NCBI GenBank assembly: GCA_964561165.1
Contig: CAZLOJ010000001.1
Coordinates: 30,780-94,779, forward strand
DNA length: 64,000 bases
Direction of reading: 5' to 3'
Source: IMCC26077 sp964561165
GTDB taxonomy: Bacteria; Actinomycetota; Actinomycetes; Nanopelagicales; Nanopelagicaceae
Shown: one piece after another, positions 16,358-25,226 of the stretch
How the letters are laid out: each line of letters starts with the position of its first letter
Numbering within the stretch: position 1 is the stretch's first letter
Position numbers and translations under genes: made by a program
The notes under the pieces: generated by a model
What the model was told of the DNA's origin: nothing
Database searches by the model: none
The model's input: only the letters and a program-made list of their open reading frames with translations

Positions 16358-17791
16358 ATGAGTGCAATTTCGCCAGATCAGGCAAAAGCGGCCGCGAACC
16401 TCATCACACTCCCCAAGGCCGCTGCTGAATTGGCGCGCGCATTCCGCCTTGCGGGCTTTCGGTTAGCTCTAGTGGGTGGCCCGGTTCGCGATGCCCTTTT
16501 AGGGCGCAGCGGAAATGATCTTGATTTCACCACTGATGCTCGACCTGAAGAATCAATGAAGATTCTCAAAGGGTGGACTGATGCGACCTGGGATACCGGT
16601 ATTGCGTATGGAACAGTTGCTGGCAAGAAAGGTGATGTGACTGCCGAGATCACCACTTTTAGAAAAGATTCGTATTCAGAGAAAAGTAGAAAACCCGAAG
16701 TTGAATATGGCGATAGCCTCGAGGGAGATCTGCGACGACGTGATTTCACCGTTAATGCCATGGCACTTGAAATTTGTGATTCGGAGAATATCTTTGTCGA
16801 TCCCTTTGGTGGATTACAGGATCTTGTTGCTAAGCAGATACGAACACCAATCTCTGCTGAAGAATTATTCTCTGAAGATCCATTACGAATGATGCGCGCC
16901 GCGCGCTTCGCAGCGCAACTAGGCTTCAACGTCGATAGTGAAGTTATCAGAGCAATAACAGTGATGAAAGAACGCTTGACGATTGTCTCCGCTGAACGGA
17001 TTCGGGAAGAGTTCGTGAAAACTTTGATGTCAGCAGATCCACGTCGCGGATTGATTTTGTTGGTGGAAACTGGGCTCTGTGAGTATTTCTTACCAGAGCT
17101 ACCAATGCTTCGCCTTGAGATTGATGAACATCACCGCCATAAAGATGTTTATGAGCATTCCTTGATTGTCTTGGAACAGGCAATTGAGATGGAAACACGT
17201 CTTGGTGGGCCAAACCTGACAATCCGTCTTGCAGCGCTATTGCACGACATCGGTAAGCCTAAAACTCGAGCACTTATCGAAGGCGGCGGCGTTTCTTTTC
17301 ATCACCATGAGGTAGTCGGTTCGAAAATGACAAAGAAGCGGTTAAAAGAGCTGCGCTTTGATCGCGAAACTATCGATGATGTATCGACTTTAGTAGCGCT
17401 CCACCTTCGTTTTCATGGGTATGGCAGCGGAGAATGGACCGATAGCGCGGTCCGCAGATATGTTCGAGATGCGGGAGATTTACTGCTCCATTTGCATGTT
17501 TTGACGAGGGCAGACTGTACGACTCGTAATGTTCGCAAAGCGCAGGCGCTCGCCGCTACCTATGACCAACTAGAAGCGCGCATTGATCAACTTGCTCAAG
17601 AAGAGGAGTTGGCAGCGATACGACCTGATCTCAATGGTAACGAAATCATTGAGATTCTTGGAATTACACCCGGCCCACTGGTGGGGAAGGCGTATGACTA
17701 TCTTCTTGAGCTACGCATGGATCATGGTCCGTTAGGTCGAGAGCGTGCCATCGAAGAGTTACATAAATGGAGTAAGCAGCAGGGTGGGTAG
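16358..17791 (+). CDS. cca: CCA tRNA nucleotidyltransferase with HD domain
   Basis: Adds CCA to tRNA 3' ends. 477 residues. Nucleotidyltransferase motif GGPVRDALLGR followed by NDLDFTTDA (near 38-60), the flexible RRDFTVNAMA segment, RMMRAARFAAQLGF, and an HD phosphohydrolase motif LLHDIGKPKTR (near 305) with downstream HHHEVVG. It is at the pcnA/Rv3907c position of mycobacteria, diverging from the Nudix-murJ operon. The tRNA-Gly gene in this window lacks an encoded CCA, so this enzyme is needed. Confidence 0.94.
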   Translation: MSAISPDQAKAAANLITLPKAAAELARAFRLAGFRLALVGGPVRDALLGRSGNDLDFTTDARPEESMKILKGWTDATWDTGIAYGTVAGKKGDVTAEITTFRKDSYSEKSRKPEVEYGDSLEGDLRRRDFTVNAMALEICDSENIFVDPFGGLQDLVAKQIRTPISAEELFSEDPLRMMRAARFAAQLGFNVDSEVIRAITVMKERLTIVSAERIREEFVKTLMSADPRRGLILLVETGLCEYFLPELPMLRLEIDEHHRHKDVYEHSLIVLEQAIEMETRLGGPNLTIRLAALLHDIGKPKTRALIEGGGVSFHHHEVVGSKMTKKRLKELRFDRETIDDVSTLVALHLRFHGYGSGEWTDSAVRRYVRDAGDLLLHLHVLTRADCTTRNVRKAQALAATYDQLEARIDQLAQEEELAAIRPDLNGNEIIEILGITPGPLVGKAYDYLLELRMDHGPLGRERAIEELHKWSKQQGG

Positions 17792-19270
17792 ATGAACCAC
17801 ACTCGCACCTTATATATACCCTTCGATCACCTACATCGCGATTACGGAATCTTGCGAGGAGCTGATCAAGCCACCGATCGGATTCTCTTTGTTGAAAGCG
17901 AACGGATGCGTACTGGGAGAAATTGGCATCCAGAACGCCTCTTCTTTCTGATTTCGAGCGCGCGCCATTTTGTGAAGGTTCTACAAGATGAAGGTTTCAC
18001 CGTCGAGTATCTAAAAGCACCAACCACAAAGGCTGGAATTCTCGAGATGCAAAAGCGTCATCCACAGAGTGCTCTCCATGCCACAAGGCAATCCTCGTTC
18101 CGATTGCAAGCAACTCTTGAAGAGTTAGGTGCGCAATTTGTCGAAAACGATTTCTTCCTTACGCCGCGCGCGCTCTTTGAAGAATGGGCGTCGCGGCAAA
18201 AGAATTACTTGATGGAGAATTTCTATCGCGAACAACGCAAACGTCTTGATGTGTTGATGGAAAATGGAAAGCCAGTTGGTGGTGCTTGGAATTTCGACAA
18301 AGAGAATCGATTGCCACCGCCCAAGGAGTACAGGTGGCCGGAATACAAGGGATTTGATCGAGATGCGATTGATGAGAGTGTGGCAAAGGAGCTGGGCATT
18401 ACCGCCACCCACACCTGGGCAACGACGCGCGCGGGCGCTCTCCAACAGCTGAAAACCTTCATCACCAAACACTTTGCCACTTTTGGCCCTTATGAAGATG
18501 CGATGGCCCTAGATAGTTGGTCGCTGCATCACTCAGTCATTAGTCCTTATATAAATAATGGCTTGTTACATCCAAGCGAGGTCTTGGATGCTGCCGTTAA
18601 AGCATTTGCTTCGGGAAAGATTCCCATCGAATCAGCCGAAGGATTTGTCAGACAAGTAATTGGTTGGCGCGAATACATCAATGGCATGTACTGGCATTTG
18701 GGCCCTGATTACCGAGAAAAGAATGGCTTACACGCGAAGCGCGCATTGTTGCCACTTTTTACCTCGAGTGAAAAAACTGAGATGAATTGCGTTCGATCCA
18801 TCGTTCACGACATCGAAGAACGTGCGTGGGTACACCACATTCCCCGTCTGATGGTCCTTAGCAATTTGGCGCTAATAACGGGAACGAATCCGCAAGAGTT
18901 CCTTGATTGGATGCGGGAGCGATTTATCGATGCCGCGGATTGGGTGATGGTTCCAAATGTTATTGGCATGGGTGTGCATGCTGATGGTGGCCAGATGATG
19001 ACAAAACCGTATGCAGCAGGTGGCGCATACATCTCACGGATGTCGCAGTATTGTAAGAGCTGTATCTACGACCCGAAACTTCGTGTCGGTAAGAATGCAT
19101 GTCCATTCACAACGCTCTATTGGGATTTTCTCGATCGCAACAGAGAGATATTTACCAAGAACCATCGAATGTTCCAACAGATTAATGGCTTAAAGCGATT
19201 GAGCGATCTGCCAGAGTTACGTGAGCGCGCAAAAGAAGTTCTAACTGGATTGGACAATGGAGAGATTTAA
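17792..19270 (+). CDS. FeS-type bacterial cryptochrome/(6-4) photolyase (PhrB family)
   Basis: Light-dependent DNA repair or signalling flavoprotein of the deoxyribodipyrimidine photolyase-related class. 492 residues: N-terminal antenna domain beginning TLYIPFDHL and a C-terminal FAD domain. Four cysteines match the 4Fe-4S ligand pattern of this class: MNCVRS, YCKSC (two) and NACPF. The conserved MGVHADGG and KPYAAGGAYISRMS lie just before the cluster. It starts directly after the cca stop, so it is probably cotranscribed. Repair versus signalling cannot be told from sequence. Confidence 0.88.
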   Translation: MNHTRTLYIPFDHLHRDYGILRGADQATDRILFVESERMRTGRNWHPERLFFLISSARHFVKVLQDEGFTVEYLKAPTTKAGILEMQKRHPQSALHATRQSSFRLQATLEELGAQFVENDFFLTPRALFEEWASRQKNYLMENFYREQRKRLDVLMENGKPVGGAWNFDKENRLPPPKEYRWPEYKGFDRDAIDESVAKELGITATHTWATTRAGALQQLKTFITKHFATFGPYEDAMALDSWSLHHSVISPYINNGLLHPSEVLDAAVKAFASGKIPIESAEGFVRQVIGWREYINGMYWHLGPDYREKNGLHAKRALLPLFTSSEKTEMNCVRSIVHDIEERAWVHHIPRLMVLSNLALITGTNPQEFLDWMRERFIDAADWVMVPNVIGMGVHADGGQMMTKPYAAGGAYISRMSQYCKSCIYDPKLRVGKNACPFTTLYWDFLDRNREIFTKNHRMFQQINGLKRLSDLPELRERAKEVLTGLDNGEI

Positions 19271-19773
19271 TCTCGAGTTACCTCACCAGGCACTTCACGC
19301 TCACCAACGCCAACGATGAAGCGCCCCGGTGCGCGCGAGGTGATCTCAAATGAGTAGATACCAGCTTCAGCTGATTGATTGGTACGTCCTAAGTAGAGGT
19401 AATTTCGTTTGCCCCATGGTTCATAAAAGGAAGTGCGCTCTGTAATCGGCAGGGTAAAGCTTGCTCCGGAGGGGCTAGTCACTTTCAGGAGTGGGAGTTG
19501 CTTCTTCGAGAGGTTTTTCTCTGGCTTCTCATCATAAATGAGTAACTGCACCGCAAGCGAATCACCTTCAGCAAAGCCAGCACGAAAAGCTCGAACTTGT
19601 TTCGATTTTGAAAAACTCATAGTGATTGCAAAAGAGACCGTCCCGTCGACGAGCAGTGGTCCAGCAGCTGGTGTTTTATCCGATGCTTTAAGAGCAACAG
19701 GTTGATGCGCACTTGCCGACTGCGCGGCAAAGCCCAGTAACGCGAGGGAGAGGAGAACGGCTATTTTCTGCAC
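19267..19773 (-). CDS. Secreted protein of unknown function
   Basis: 168 residues with a clear signal peptide (about 1-22, cleavage after ASA). The mature part looks all-beta, with segments such as VDGTVSFAITMSFSK, LYLGRTNQSAEAGIYSFEI and GRFIVGVGEREV, suggesting a small beta-sandwich. No family recognised. The 3' end overlaps the photolyase stop by 4 nt on the opposite strand. It reads from a GTG with a leaderless-type -10 element. Next upstream on the same strand is a polysaccharide deacetylase/secreted protein pair, with 43 nt between. Confidence 0.65.
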   Translation of the reverse strand: MQKIAVLLSLALLGFAAQSASAHQPVALKASDKTPAAGPLLVDGTVSFAITMSFSKSKQVRAFRAGFAEGDSLAVQLLIYDEKPEKNLSKKQLPLLKVTSPSGASFTLPITERTSFYEPWGKRNYLYLGRTNQSAEAGIYSFEITSRAPGRFIVGVGEREVPGEVTRD

Positions 19774-19779
19774 GCATGA

Positions 19780-19785
19780 AGGGTA
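19780..19785 (-). promoter_or_regulatory. -10 element for leaderless secreted-protein mRNA
   Basis: TACCCT on the minus strand ends 6 nt before the GTG at 19773. This supports the GTG as the start codon. Confidence 0.55.
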
Positions 19786-19816
19786 AGGCGTCTGCGCAGC
19801 AAGCGCGCGCTGAAGG

Positions 19817-21553
19817 CTATCTCTTCTTAAATCCAGACGGACATTTCGGATTTACTCCAGAAACCTTTTTGATGCTCTTGCCTTTAATACAAGTAATGGT
19901 GATTCTCGCTGCTGCTGGCTTAGCCGCGGCGTTAGGTGTCGAAGAAGAGTTGTTGGTCGCGGTAACTGGAGCTTGCTCCTGGGTGAGTTTGATGCGGATA
20001 GTCGGCGAGGAGAAGGTGAAATTCTTTGCGCTGAGATTCATCCAGCCATCTTTTATCGAGAGCGTCTCCGTTGAAATCTCCTGTTCACCGCCACCAGAAC
20101 TTAAAACTGATACTGACGCTTTGATTGGTGCGTTGGAAAAGCCATAAATGCAACGTGCCGAATCAGCATTCATCGCCAGATCGTATGTTCCTTTATAAAC
20201 CGACCCATCGGCATCAAGGTGTGCTCCAGCAACTTTGTAACTCATGATGCCCTCTTTAAACGCCGGCGGGCTCCAGCTATATGCCATCGCATTTGTCGTC
20301 ATCATGCCGTGTAACTTTGTTTGATCCTTAACGGTGCACTCCCACACTCGATTACCAACGCTCTGGTCCATTCCCCAAAATGATGATGGATCCATTCCTT
20401 GGAATCGCCACGTCGGTAAAACGCTGGCGGTTTGTAGCCATTTCTCACTGGCTTGGAAATACCCAGTTCCCTTAAGTGCGGGATTTGGGGTATGAATTCC
20501 ACCGCCGGCTATACCAAAACGTGGGAACTCGAAGAGATCAGGATGGTTAGAGAACTTTCCCCACATGATGCCTGGTCCATAGACATCATTTTCTACACGA
20601 CCGTCGTAATTCATCTCTTGTAGCGCCGGTGATGTTGCGAATTCACTTTTAGGAATCCACGAAATTCCACTGGGGACATTAATTGACGTACCACTTACAA
20701 CAAGAGTACTGGTTGTAGAAGAGAGCCGCGTGACTGATGCACGGGTATCTTTCATTCTGCCAAATAACCAACCAGTTAATTTATTATCCATCTGCATCGT
20801 TAATTCAATTGGTTGATCGGCAAAGAATGGTGCAGCCATTCCGCAACGACCAAGATCAGTCCAGATACAGCTTCGATAGCTCTGGTCAACCTCGCCATTC
20901 TTTGGATTATCTATTGATTCGTATCCATCTCGCCAGATTATTGGATAGAAGTTTCCATTTTTTGTCGTGGTAGGTAGTACTTGTGCGCTAAATCCGACAA
21001 CAGATACCGAGGGAGTGGGTGAAGATGGTGAAGTTTGGTAGTAATTGATTTGGATATCAACTGCAACGGAATACTCCAAGGTGCCGCCTTTAATCGAGCT
21101 TCCTTGCCAGACGCTAATGCCACCACCAGCTGGAATTCTGCTGGCGGTATCTCTTGGAAATTTAAAGGTGTCTATCTCATAGAGTAATTGCGCATCCTTG
21201 AGGGCTCCGGTTGAGTCCGCTGTCCGCAGCGATTTGATACATACATCTTGTGCATCAGATTTAGCGGTACAGGGTGGGATTACGGCGGAGACCCGAAGAT
21301 TGTCAGCGCCAGAACAGCGCGGATCTGTAACGGAGTTGCAGGCGAGATTTGTGACGAAGGTACCTCGAGTAGCGCCAGTAATTGCCGAAACTTGGGTAAG
21401 AACCCGATCATCGGTAATGCTCAAACCAACTGCTGGATAATTTGGCTTTAGTTTTATCGCATCATCTTGATCATTGAAGAAAACTATCGCGTTGCTGCTT
21501 TGCGGAATCAGAATTGTCAGTAGTAAGCCAAGAATCACTAAATTCTTTTTCAT
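19817..21553 (-). CDS. Large secreted protein with C-terminal two-Cys motif
   Basis: 578 residues, signal peptide at 1-22 (cleavage near SNA). The mature region is rich in Ser/Thr/Gly and beta-like segments, with several Cys pairs (for example ACNSVTDPRCSG and PCTAKSDAQDVCI). It ends with a linker of Asn/Ser/Ala and a mini-domain ITCIKGKSIKKVSG...PKCPSGFKKR containing two Cys. I associate this tail with surface proteins of freshwater Nanopelagicales; the claim is from memory. The start overlaps the deacetylase stop by 4 nt, so the two are cotranslated and may act at the same cell-surface site. No enzyme motif seen. Confidence 0.7.
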   Translation of the reverse strand: MKKNLVILGLLLTILIPQSSNAIVFFNDQDDAIKLKPNYPAVGLSITDDRVLTQVSAITGATRGTFVTNLACNSVTDPRCSGADNLRVSAVIPPCTAKSDAQDVCIKSLRTADSTGALKDAQLLYEIDTFKFPRDTASRIPAGGGISVWQGSSIKGGTLEYSVAVDIQINYYQTSPSSPTPSVSVVGFSAQVLPTTTKNGNFYPIIWRDGYESIDNPKNGEVDQSYRSCIWTDLGRCGMAAPFFADQPIELTMQMDNKLTGWLFGRMKDTRASVTRLSSTTSTLVVSGTSINVPSGISWIPKSEFATSPALQEMNYDGRVENDVYGPGIMWGKFSNHPDLFEFPRFGIAGGGIHTPNPALKGTGYFQASEKWLQTASVLPTWRFQGMDPSSFWGMDQSVGNRVWECTVKDQTKLHGMMTTNAMAYSWSPPAFKEGIMSYKVAGAHLDADGSVYKGTYDLAMNADSARCIYGFSNAPIKASVSVLSSGGGEQEISTETLSIKDGWMNLSAKNFTFSSPTIRIKLTQEQAPVTATNNSSSTPNAAAKPAAARITITCIKGKSIKKVSGVNPKCPSGFKKR

Positions 21554-22275
21554 CGGCCGTCCGCAACGCCATCACTTTCATACACATCGTTAAGCGTGAC
21601 GAGGTTCAACTCCCTATCGGAGATTAACTTCAACATTGGCTTGAACACTCTTGTGGACGTCAGATTATTCGCATGGGCAAGGACAATTGATCTATCGTAA
21701 AAGCTATTTCTAGCATGGAAGAGAATGCGAGAAGCGCTGATGTTACTGGCATCTACCAATGAACCAGACCAGAGCATCGGCTTGGTGTACCCGATATCTG
21801 CCGCTGCATTCACAACTCTTGCGTTAATACTTCCATAGGGTGGTCGGTAATACGGCCGCATATCTACGCCAAAATTTCGTTCAATGAAGTTGTGCGCACC
21901 CATTAATTCTTTTTGGATCTGTCTAGTGCCAAGACCAGCGAGCGCGGGATGGTGTGCGGTGTGATTGGCTAATTGAATCTGACCGCTATTCACCAGAGGT
22001 TGTAACTCTTTTCTATTTGCAATCCATGATCCCATCGCGGAATAAACAAAGAAAGTTAGACGAAGATCATTGTCAGCAACCAACCTGATATAGCGCTTTA
22101 CAGCCTCAATACTCGTGCCGTCATCAACTGTCCATGCAACGCGTTTCACATCAGATTTCGGAAGCTCACGAATTATTCGCACGCTACTTCCATGTGCGCT
22201 CAGCGGAGTCAGATGTGAAATAGTGGCGCCAAGCGTGCCGCTCCCAAGTAGCGCAAGAAATGAGCGGCGATCCAT
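21550..22275 (-). CDS. Polysaccharide deacetylase (NodB/CE4) with Tat-type signal
   Basis: 241 residues from ATG 22275, chosen because TAAGGAG lies 6 nt upstream; an upstream frame opening at 22320 has no such site. The N-terminus MDRRSFLALLGSGT has the twin-arginine pattern. Carbohydrate esterase 4 motifs: TVDDG (usually TFDDG), NHTAHHP for the metal-binding His pair, and RPPYGS. A secreted metal-dependent deacetylase, probably acting on peptidoglycan or another cell-surface or environmental glycan. Cotranslated with the large secreted protein downstream. Confidence 0.85.
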   Translation of the reverse strand: MDRRSFLALLGSGTLGATISHLTPLSAHGSSVRIIRELPKSDVKRVAWTVDDGTSIEAVKRYIRLVADNDLRLTFFVYSAMGSWIANRKELQPLVNSGQIQLANHTAHHPALAGLGTRQIQKELMGAHNFIERNFGVDMRPYYRPPYGSINARVVNAAADIGYTKPMLWSGSLVDASNISASRILFHARNSFYDRSIVLAHANNLTSTRVFKPMLKLISDRELNLVTLNDVYESDGVADGR

Positions 22276-22315
22276 ATTTCTCCTTATGTAGGGTCTTAAA
22301 CCTAGTGGAGAGCCA

Positions 22316-22321
22316 TACACT
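22316..22321 (+). promoter_or_regulatory. -10 element for leaderless Nramp-like mRNA
   Basis: TACACT ends 6 nt before the GTG at 22328. This supports the GTG start and gives no leader. Confidence 0.55.
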
Positions 22322-22327
22322 TTATAT

Positions 22328-23617
22328 GTGAGGGTTAGGACGCTACATGGAACAAGGCGGAAACCTCATTGGCGCATAATGCGCTTTTTGGGACCAGGGT
22401 TGATAACTGGGGCCGCGGATGATGATCCTTCGGGTATCGCCACCTATTCCCAAGCGGGAGCGGCATATGGTTTTGGCCAACTGTGGACCATCATTATGTG
22501 TTTGCCGTTGATGATTGCGGTGCAGGAGGCGTGCGCGCGGATCGGATCTGCGACCTCTCAAGGTTTAGTGAAAGTTACCTCACGGGTGTATTCGAAGCGG
22601 GTGCTCTTCTTCGTAGTCGCGCTTGTGGTTATTGCAAACGTCATCAATATCGGGGCAGATTTCGCAGCCGTAGGAGCGGCAATCAATCTTCTTATTCCAC
22701 TTCCGATCTGGCTTCTCTCAACGTTGTTCATGCTCATTGTGCTTGGCCTTGAGATCTTTATCGGATATCACACCTATGCAAAATTTCTGAAAATACTCTC
22801 GTTGTCATTGATTTCCTACGTCGCTGTTGCCTTAATTGTGACGAACAATTGGATAGAAGTATTTAAGTCAACATTCATCCCACAGTTGGAATGGAGTTCA
22901 GCTTACTGGTATGTGATTGTGGCTGTATTGGGTACCACTATTAGCCCGTACATGTTTTTCTGGCAAACAGCCGAAGAAGTGGAAGAAACTCATTATGCAC
23001 AAGAACACAATCGCGCTCAACGAAGTATCAAAGAAATCAGACAAGACACCAGCATCGGAATGAGCATCTCGCAAATTGGCAGTTGGTTCATGATCATCAC
23101 CGCTGCAGTGGTTTTACATGAAAATGGTGTAGTCAACATCGGAACTGCAGCTGACGCCGCAAAAGCTCTTGAGCCTTTAGTGGAAGGATTCCCGCACGCA
23201 GGGACTATCGCGAAATTCCTCTTCGCTATTGGCATTATTGGCATGGGGTTACTTGGTATCCCGGTTCTTGCTGGCTCTGTCGCATATGCAGTCAGTGATG
23301 CGTTTAATTGGCGTGAAGGTTTGAATTACAAATTAAAAGAAGCTAAACAATTTTATGGTGTGATAATTTTTTCAACGGTAGCGGGATGGGTAATAACTCT
23401 CGTAGGGATTGATCCGATTAAATCACTTGTTTTTGCCGCTGTAATTAACGGATTAGTCGCAGTTCCACTCATTTTTCTTATTGCCAGAATCTCTCGCAAT
23501 AAAGAGGTCATGGGGGAACTTACGGGCAAAGGTCTCTCGCGCACGATGTTAAATATTGCTTTTATGGTGATGTTGCTCTGCGCATTGATGCTGATAGGCA
23601 CCACTATTTTCTCCTAA
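22328..23617 (+). CDS. Nramp-family divalent metal transporter with altered metal-site motifs
   Basis: 429 residues, about 11 membrane helices. The first-helix signature, DPGN in proton-coupled Mn/Fe transporters, reads DPSG (GAADDDPSGIATYS). By eye, helix six (ISQIGSWFMIITAAVVLH) has no Met at the position of the conserved metal-binding Met. Both changes resemble Nramp-related magnesium transporters more than manganese importers. The family call is firm; the substrate (Mg rather than Mn/Fe) is inference from those residues. It has its own leaderless promoter and precedes an ABC permease pair on the same strand. Confidence 0.85.
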   Translation: MRVRTLHGTRRKPHWRIMRFLGPGLITGAADDDPSGIATYSQAGAAYGFGQLWTIIMCLPLMIAVQEACARIGSATSQGLVKVTSRVYSKRVLFFVVALVVIANVINIGADFAAVGAAINLLIPLPIWLLSTLFMLIVLGLEIFIGYHTYAKFLKILSLSLISYVAVALIVTNNWIEVFKSTFIPQLEWSSAYWYVIVAVLGTTISPYMFFWQTAEEVEETHYAQEHNRAQRSIKEIRQDTSIGMSISQIGSWFMIITAAVVLHENGVVNIGTAADAAKALEPLVEGFPHAGTIAKFLFAIGIIGMGLLGIPVLAGSVAYAVSDAFNWREGLNYKLKEAKQFYGVIIFSTVAGWVITLVGIDPIKSLVFAAVINGLVAVPLIFLIARISRNKEVMGELTGKGLSRTMLNIAFMVMLLCALMLIGTTIFS

Positions 23618-23618
23618 T

Positions 23619-23634
23619 GAATCCTATATGATTC
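23619..23634 (+). promoter_or_regulatory. Leaderless promoter and possible operator for ABC permease pair
   Basis: GAATCCTATATGATTC has a -10 hexamer TATGAT (23627-23632) 6 nt before the GTG at 23639, and the flanks GAATC/GATTC form an inverted repeat. The 15-nt core is the same, bar one base, before the aldo/keto reductase at 43279, which hints at common control. Confidence 0.55.
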
Positions 23635-23638
23635 GTAG

Positions 23639-24466
23639 GTGAATCTGAGGCGGAAGAGCAAGGTAGTGCCTACTTTGATGATTCTTCCGTATGTCGCTTT
23701 CATGCTCTTCTGCGGAATCGTACCAATTGTTTATGGCGTGCTTGAGGTGCGAAATCCTTCGTGGATTAACATGGATGGTGGGTATGAAACGTTCCTTAAA
23801 ATTCTTCAAGATTTTCGAGTTGGCCCTGCTTTAATCAACATTCTTTTCTTGCTAGCAATTTTTGTACCGCTCATGATAGTCACAGTTCTGGCAGTTTCAC
23901 TCTTACTTGATTCTGTAGATTTCAAATATAACAATGCGATGCGATTACTTTTTCTTATCCCGGGGCTTATTCCAACTGCCGTTGCAGTTCTTTTCTGGTC
24001 CGCATTGGTTGGGTACGACGTGGTGTGGGATAAGTCAAACATTCGTTGGCTTATTGGCGTCATCTCTTTTTCAACGGGTATTGGCAGTTGGATTGTCATT
24101 CAATATGGCTCACTCCGCTCGATTTCTCATGAAGTGTTGGAGGCAGGGATTGTCGATGGATGTAACCGATTCCAATTAGCATGGCGTTTGAAGCTGCCGA
24201 TGATCGGTAGGTACGTTGCTTACATGGTCATTCTAGTGATTGTAAGTACCCTCCAGATCTTCAACGAGCCCAATCTTTTAATGGATACCAATATGACAAC
24301 TGATTGGTCACCTAGTCAGATTGCATTCGGCTACGCATTCAAAAATGCAGATTTCGCTGGAGGTGTTGCGTTGTCACTGATTATGTTGATTCCAAATGTG
24401 ATACTTGCATTGTTATTCGTATTCAACACCGATTTCATGAAAAAGAGTAAAAGCGCATGGAAGTAG
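23639..24466 (+). CDS. ABC transporter permease, MalF-like (CUT1), orphan pair
   Basis: Binding-protein-dependent sugar permease, 275 residues and six membrane helices. The EAA loop that docks the ATPase reads EAGIVDGCNRFQLAWRLKLP. It overlaps its partner permease by 10 nt. It resembles the MalF-like permease at 34558-35478 in layout (both contain a PLTxIxxV..LLLD-type stretch and an IVxQYGSL segment: WIVIQYGSL here, WILIQYGSL there). No solute-binding protein or ATPase is adjacent, so partners must be shared, perhaps with the importer 10 kb away. Confidence 0.88.
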   Translation: MNLRRKSKVVPTLMILPYVAFMLFCGIVPIVYGVLEVRNPSWINMDGGYETFLKILQDFRVGPALINILFLLAIFVPLMIVTVLAVSLLLDSVDFKYNNAMRLLFLIPGLIPTAVAVLFWSALVGYDVVWDKSNIRWLIGVISFSTGIGSWIVIQYGSLRSISHEVLEAGIVDGCNRFQLAWRLKLPMIGRYVAYMVILVIVSTLQIFNEPNLLMDTNMTTDWSPSQIAFGYAFKNADFAGGVALSLIMLIPNVILALLFVFNTDFMKKSKSAWK

Positions 24467-25221
24467 GAGCTCAACAGCGCAATAGTCGCCTGATAAAACT
24501 CATCCTACTAGTCATTACCTTTTGGGCTTCTTTTCCACTGCTCTGGATTCTGCGTGATGTGGCTCGAATGGTGTTTTCACCGATTGTTTTCTACGACAAC
24601 GGAGTCTTTTTTATCTGGTTGAAAAATACGTCGATATTCGTCTTTTCTGCGATGGGCATATCTGTCATTAGTTGTATTACGGCAGGATTTGTCATGGCCG
24701 TACTCGACGTGCCATTTCGGCGGTTATTGCTCTTTCTTACGCTATTAACGATGCTTATCCCGATCACTGCTATGGCTATGCCGTTATATGTAATGATTGA
24801 TGGAATTGGTCTAAATAACACGCTGCTGGGACTGATTCTTGCTTCGTCGTACTTTCCTTTTGGCGCTTTTCTCTCGTATCTTTACTATTCATCAGTGCTA
24901 CCACCTGATCTGGTGGGAATGGGGCGAATTGATGGATTGGGAGATCTGGGAATCTATCGTCACTTAGGAATTCCGCTCTCCAAGTCTCTAATCTCAGTGG
25001 TCTCTTTCTTTTCGTTCGTTGGGTTATGGAATAGCTATCAATTGCCACGAGTTCTTTTGGCTGAGCCATCAAAATCGATTATGTCAATCGGAATTGAAGT
25101 GTTCTATGGTCAAGGAACGACGCTAATCGCTCTCATGATGGTGATTCCTTCAGTATTGCTCTACCTTGCATCGCAACGCACTATTGCGCGCGGTATTTTC
25201 AGTGGTGCTGTTAAAGAGTAG
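24457..25221 (+). CDS. ABC transporter permease, MalG-like (CUT1), with degenerate EAA loop
   Basis: 254 residues, six membrane helices. The EAA loop reads MGRIDGLGDLGIYRHLGIP: the conserved Glu-Ala are replaced by Gly-Met while the Asp-Gly remains. It lacks the longer cytoplasmic N-terminus seen in the paralogue at 33638-34561. It converges with the hydroxyacid oxidase gene (5 nt apart). Function as half of a sugar importer is likely, but the altered docking loop may change the ATPase contact. Confidence 0.85.
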   Translation: MEVGAQQRNSRLIKLILLVITFWASFPLLWILRDVARMVFSPIVFYDNGVFFIWLKNTSIFVFSAMGISVISCITAGFVMAVLDVPFRRLLLFLTLLTMLIPITAMAMPLYVMIDGIGLNNTLLGLILASSYFPFGAFLSYLYYSSVLPPDLVGMGRIDGLGDLGIYRHLGIPLSKSLISVVSFFSFVGLWNSYQLPRVLLAEPSKSIMSIGIEVFYGQGTTLIALMMVIPSVLLYLASQRTIARGIFSGAVKE

Positions 25222-25226
25222 CGTCG

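Noticed and set aside
16378..16929. Minus-strand 183-codon frame opposite cca
   Set aside because: Antisense shadow of the nucleotidyltransferase domain; low-complexity product.
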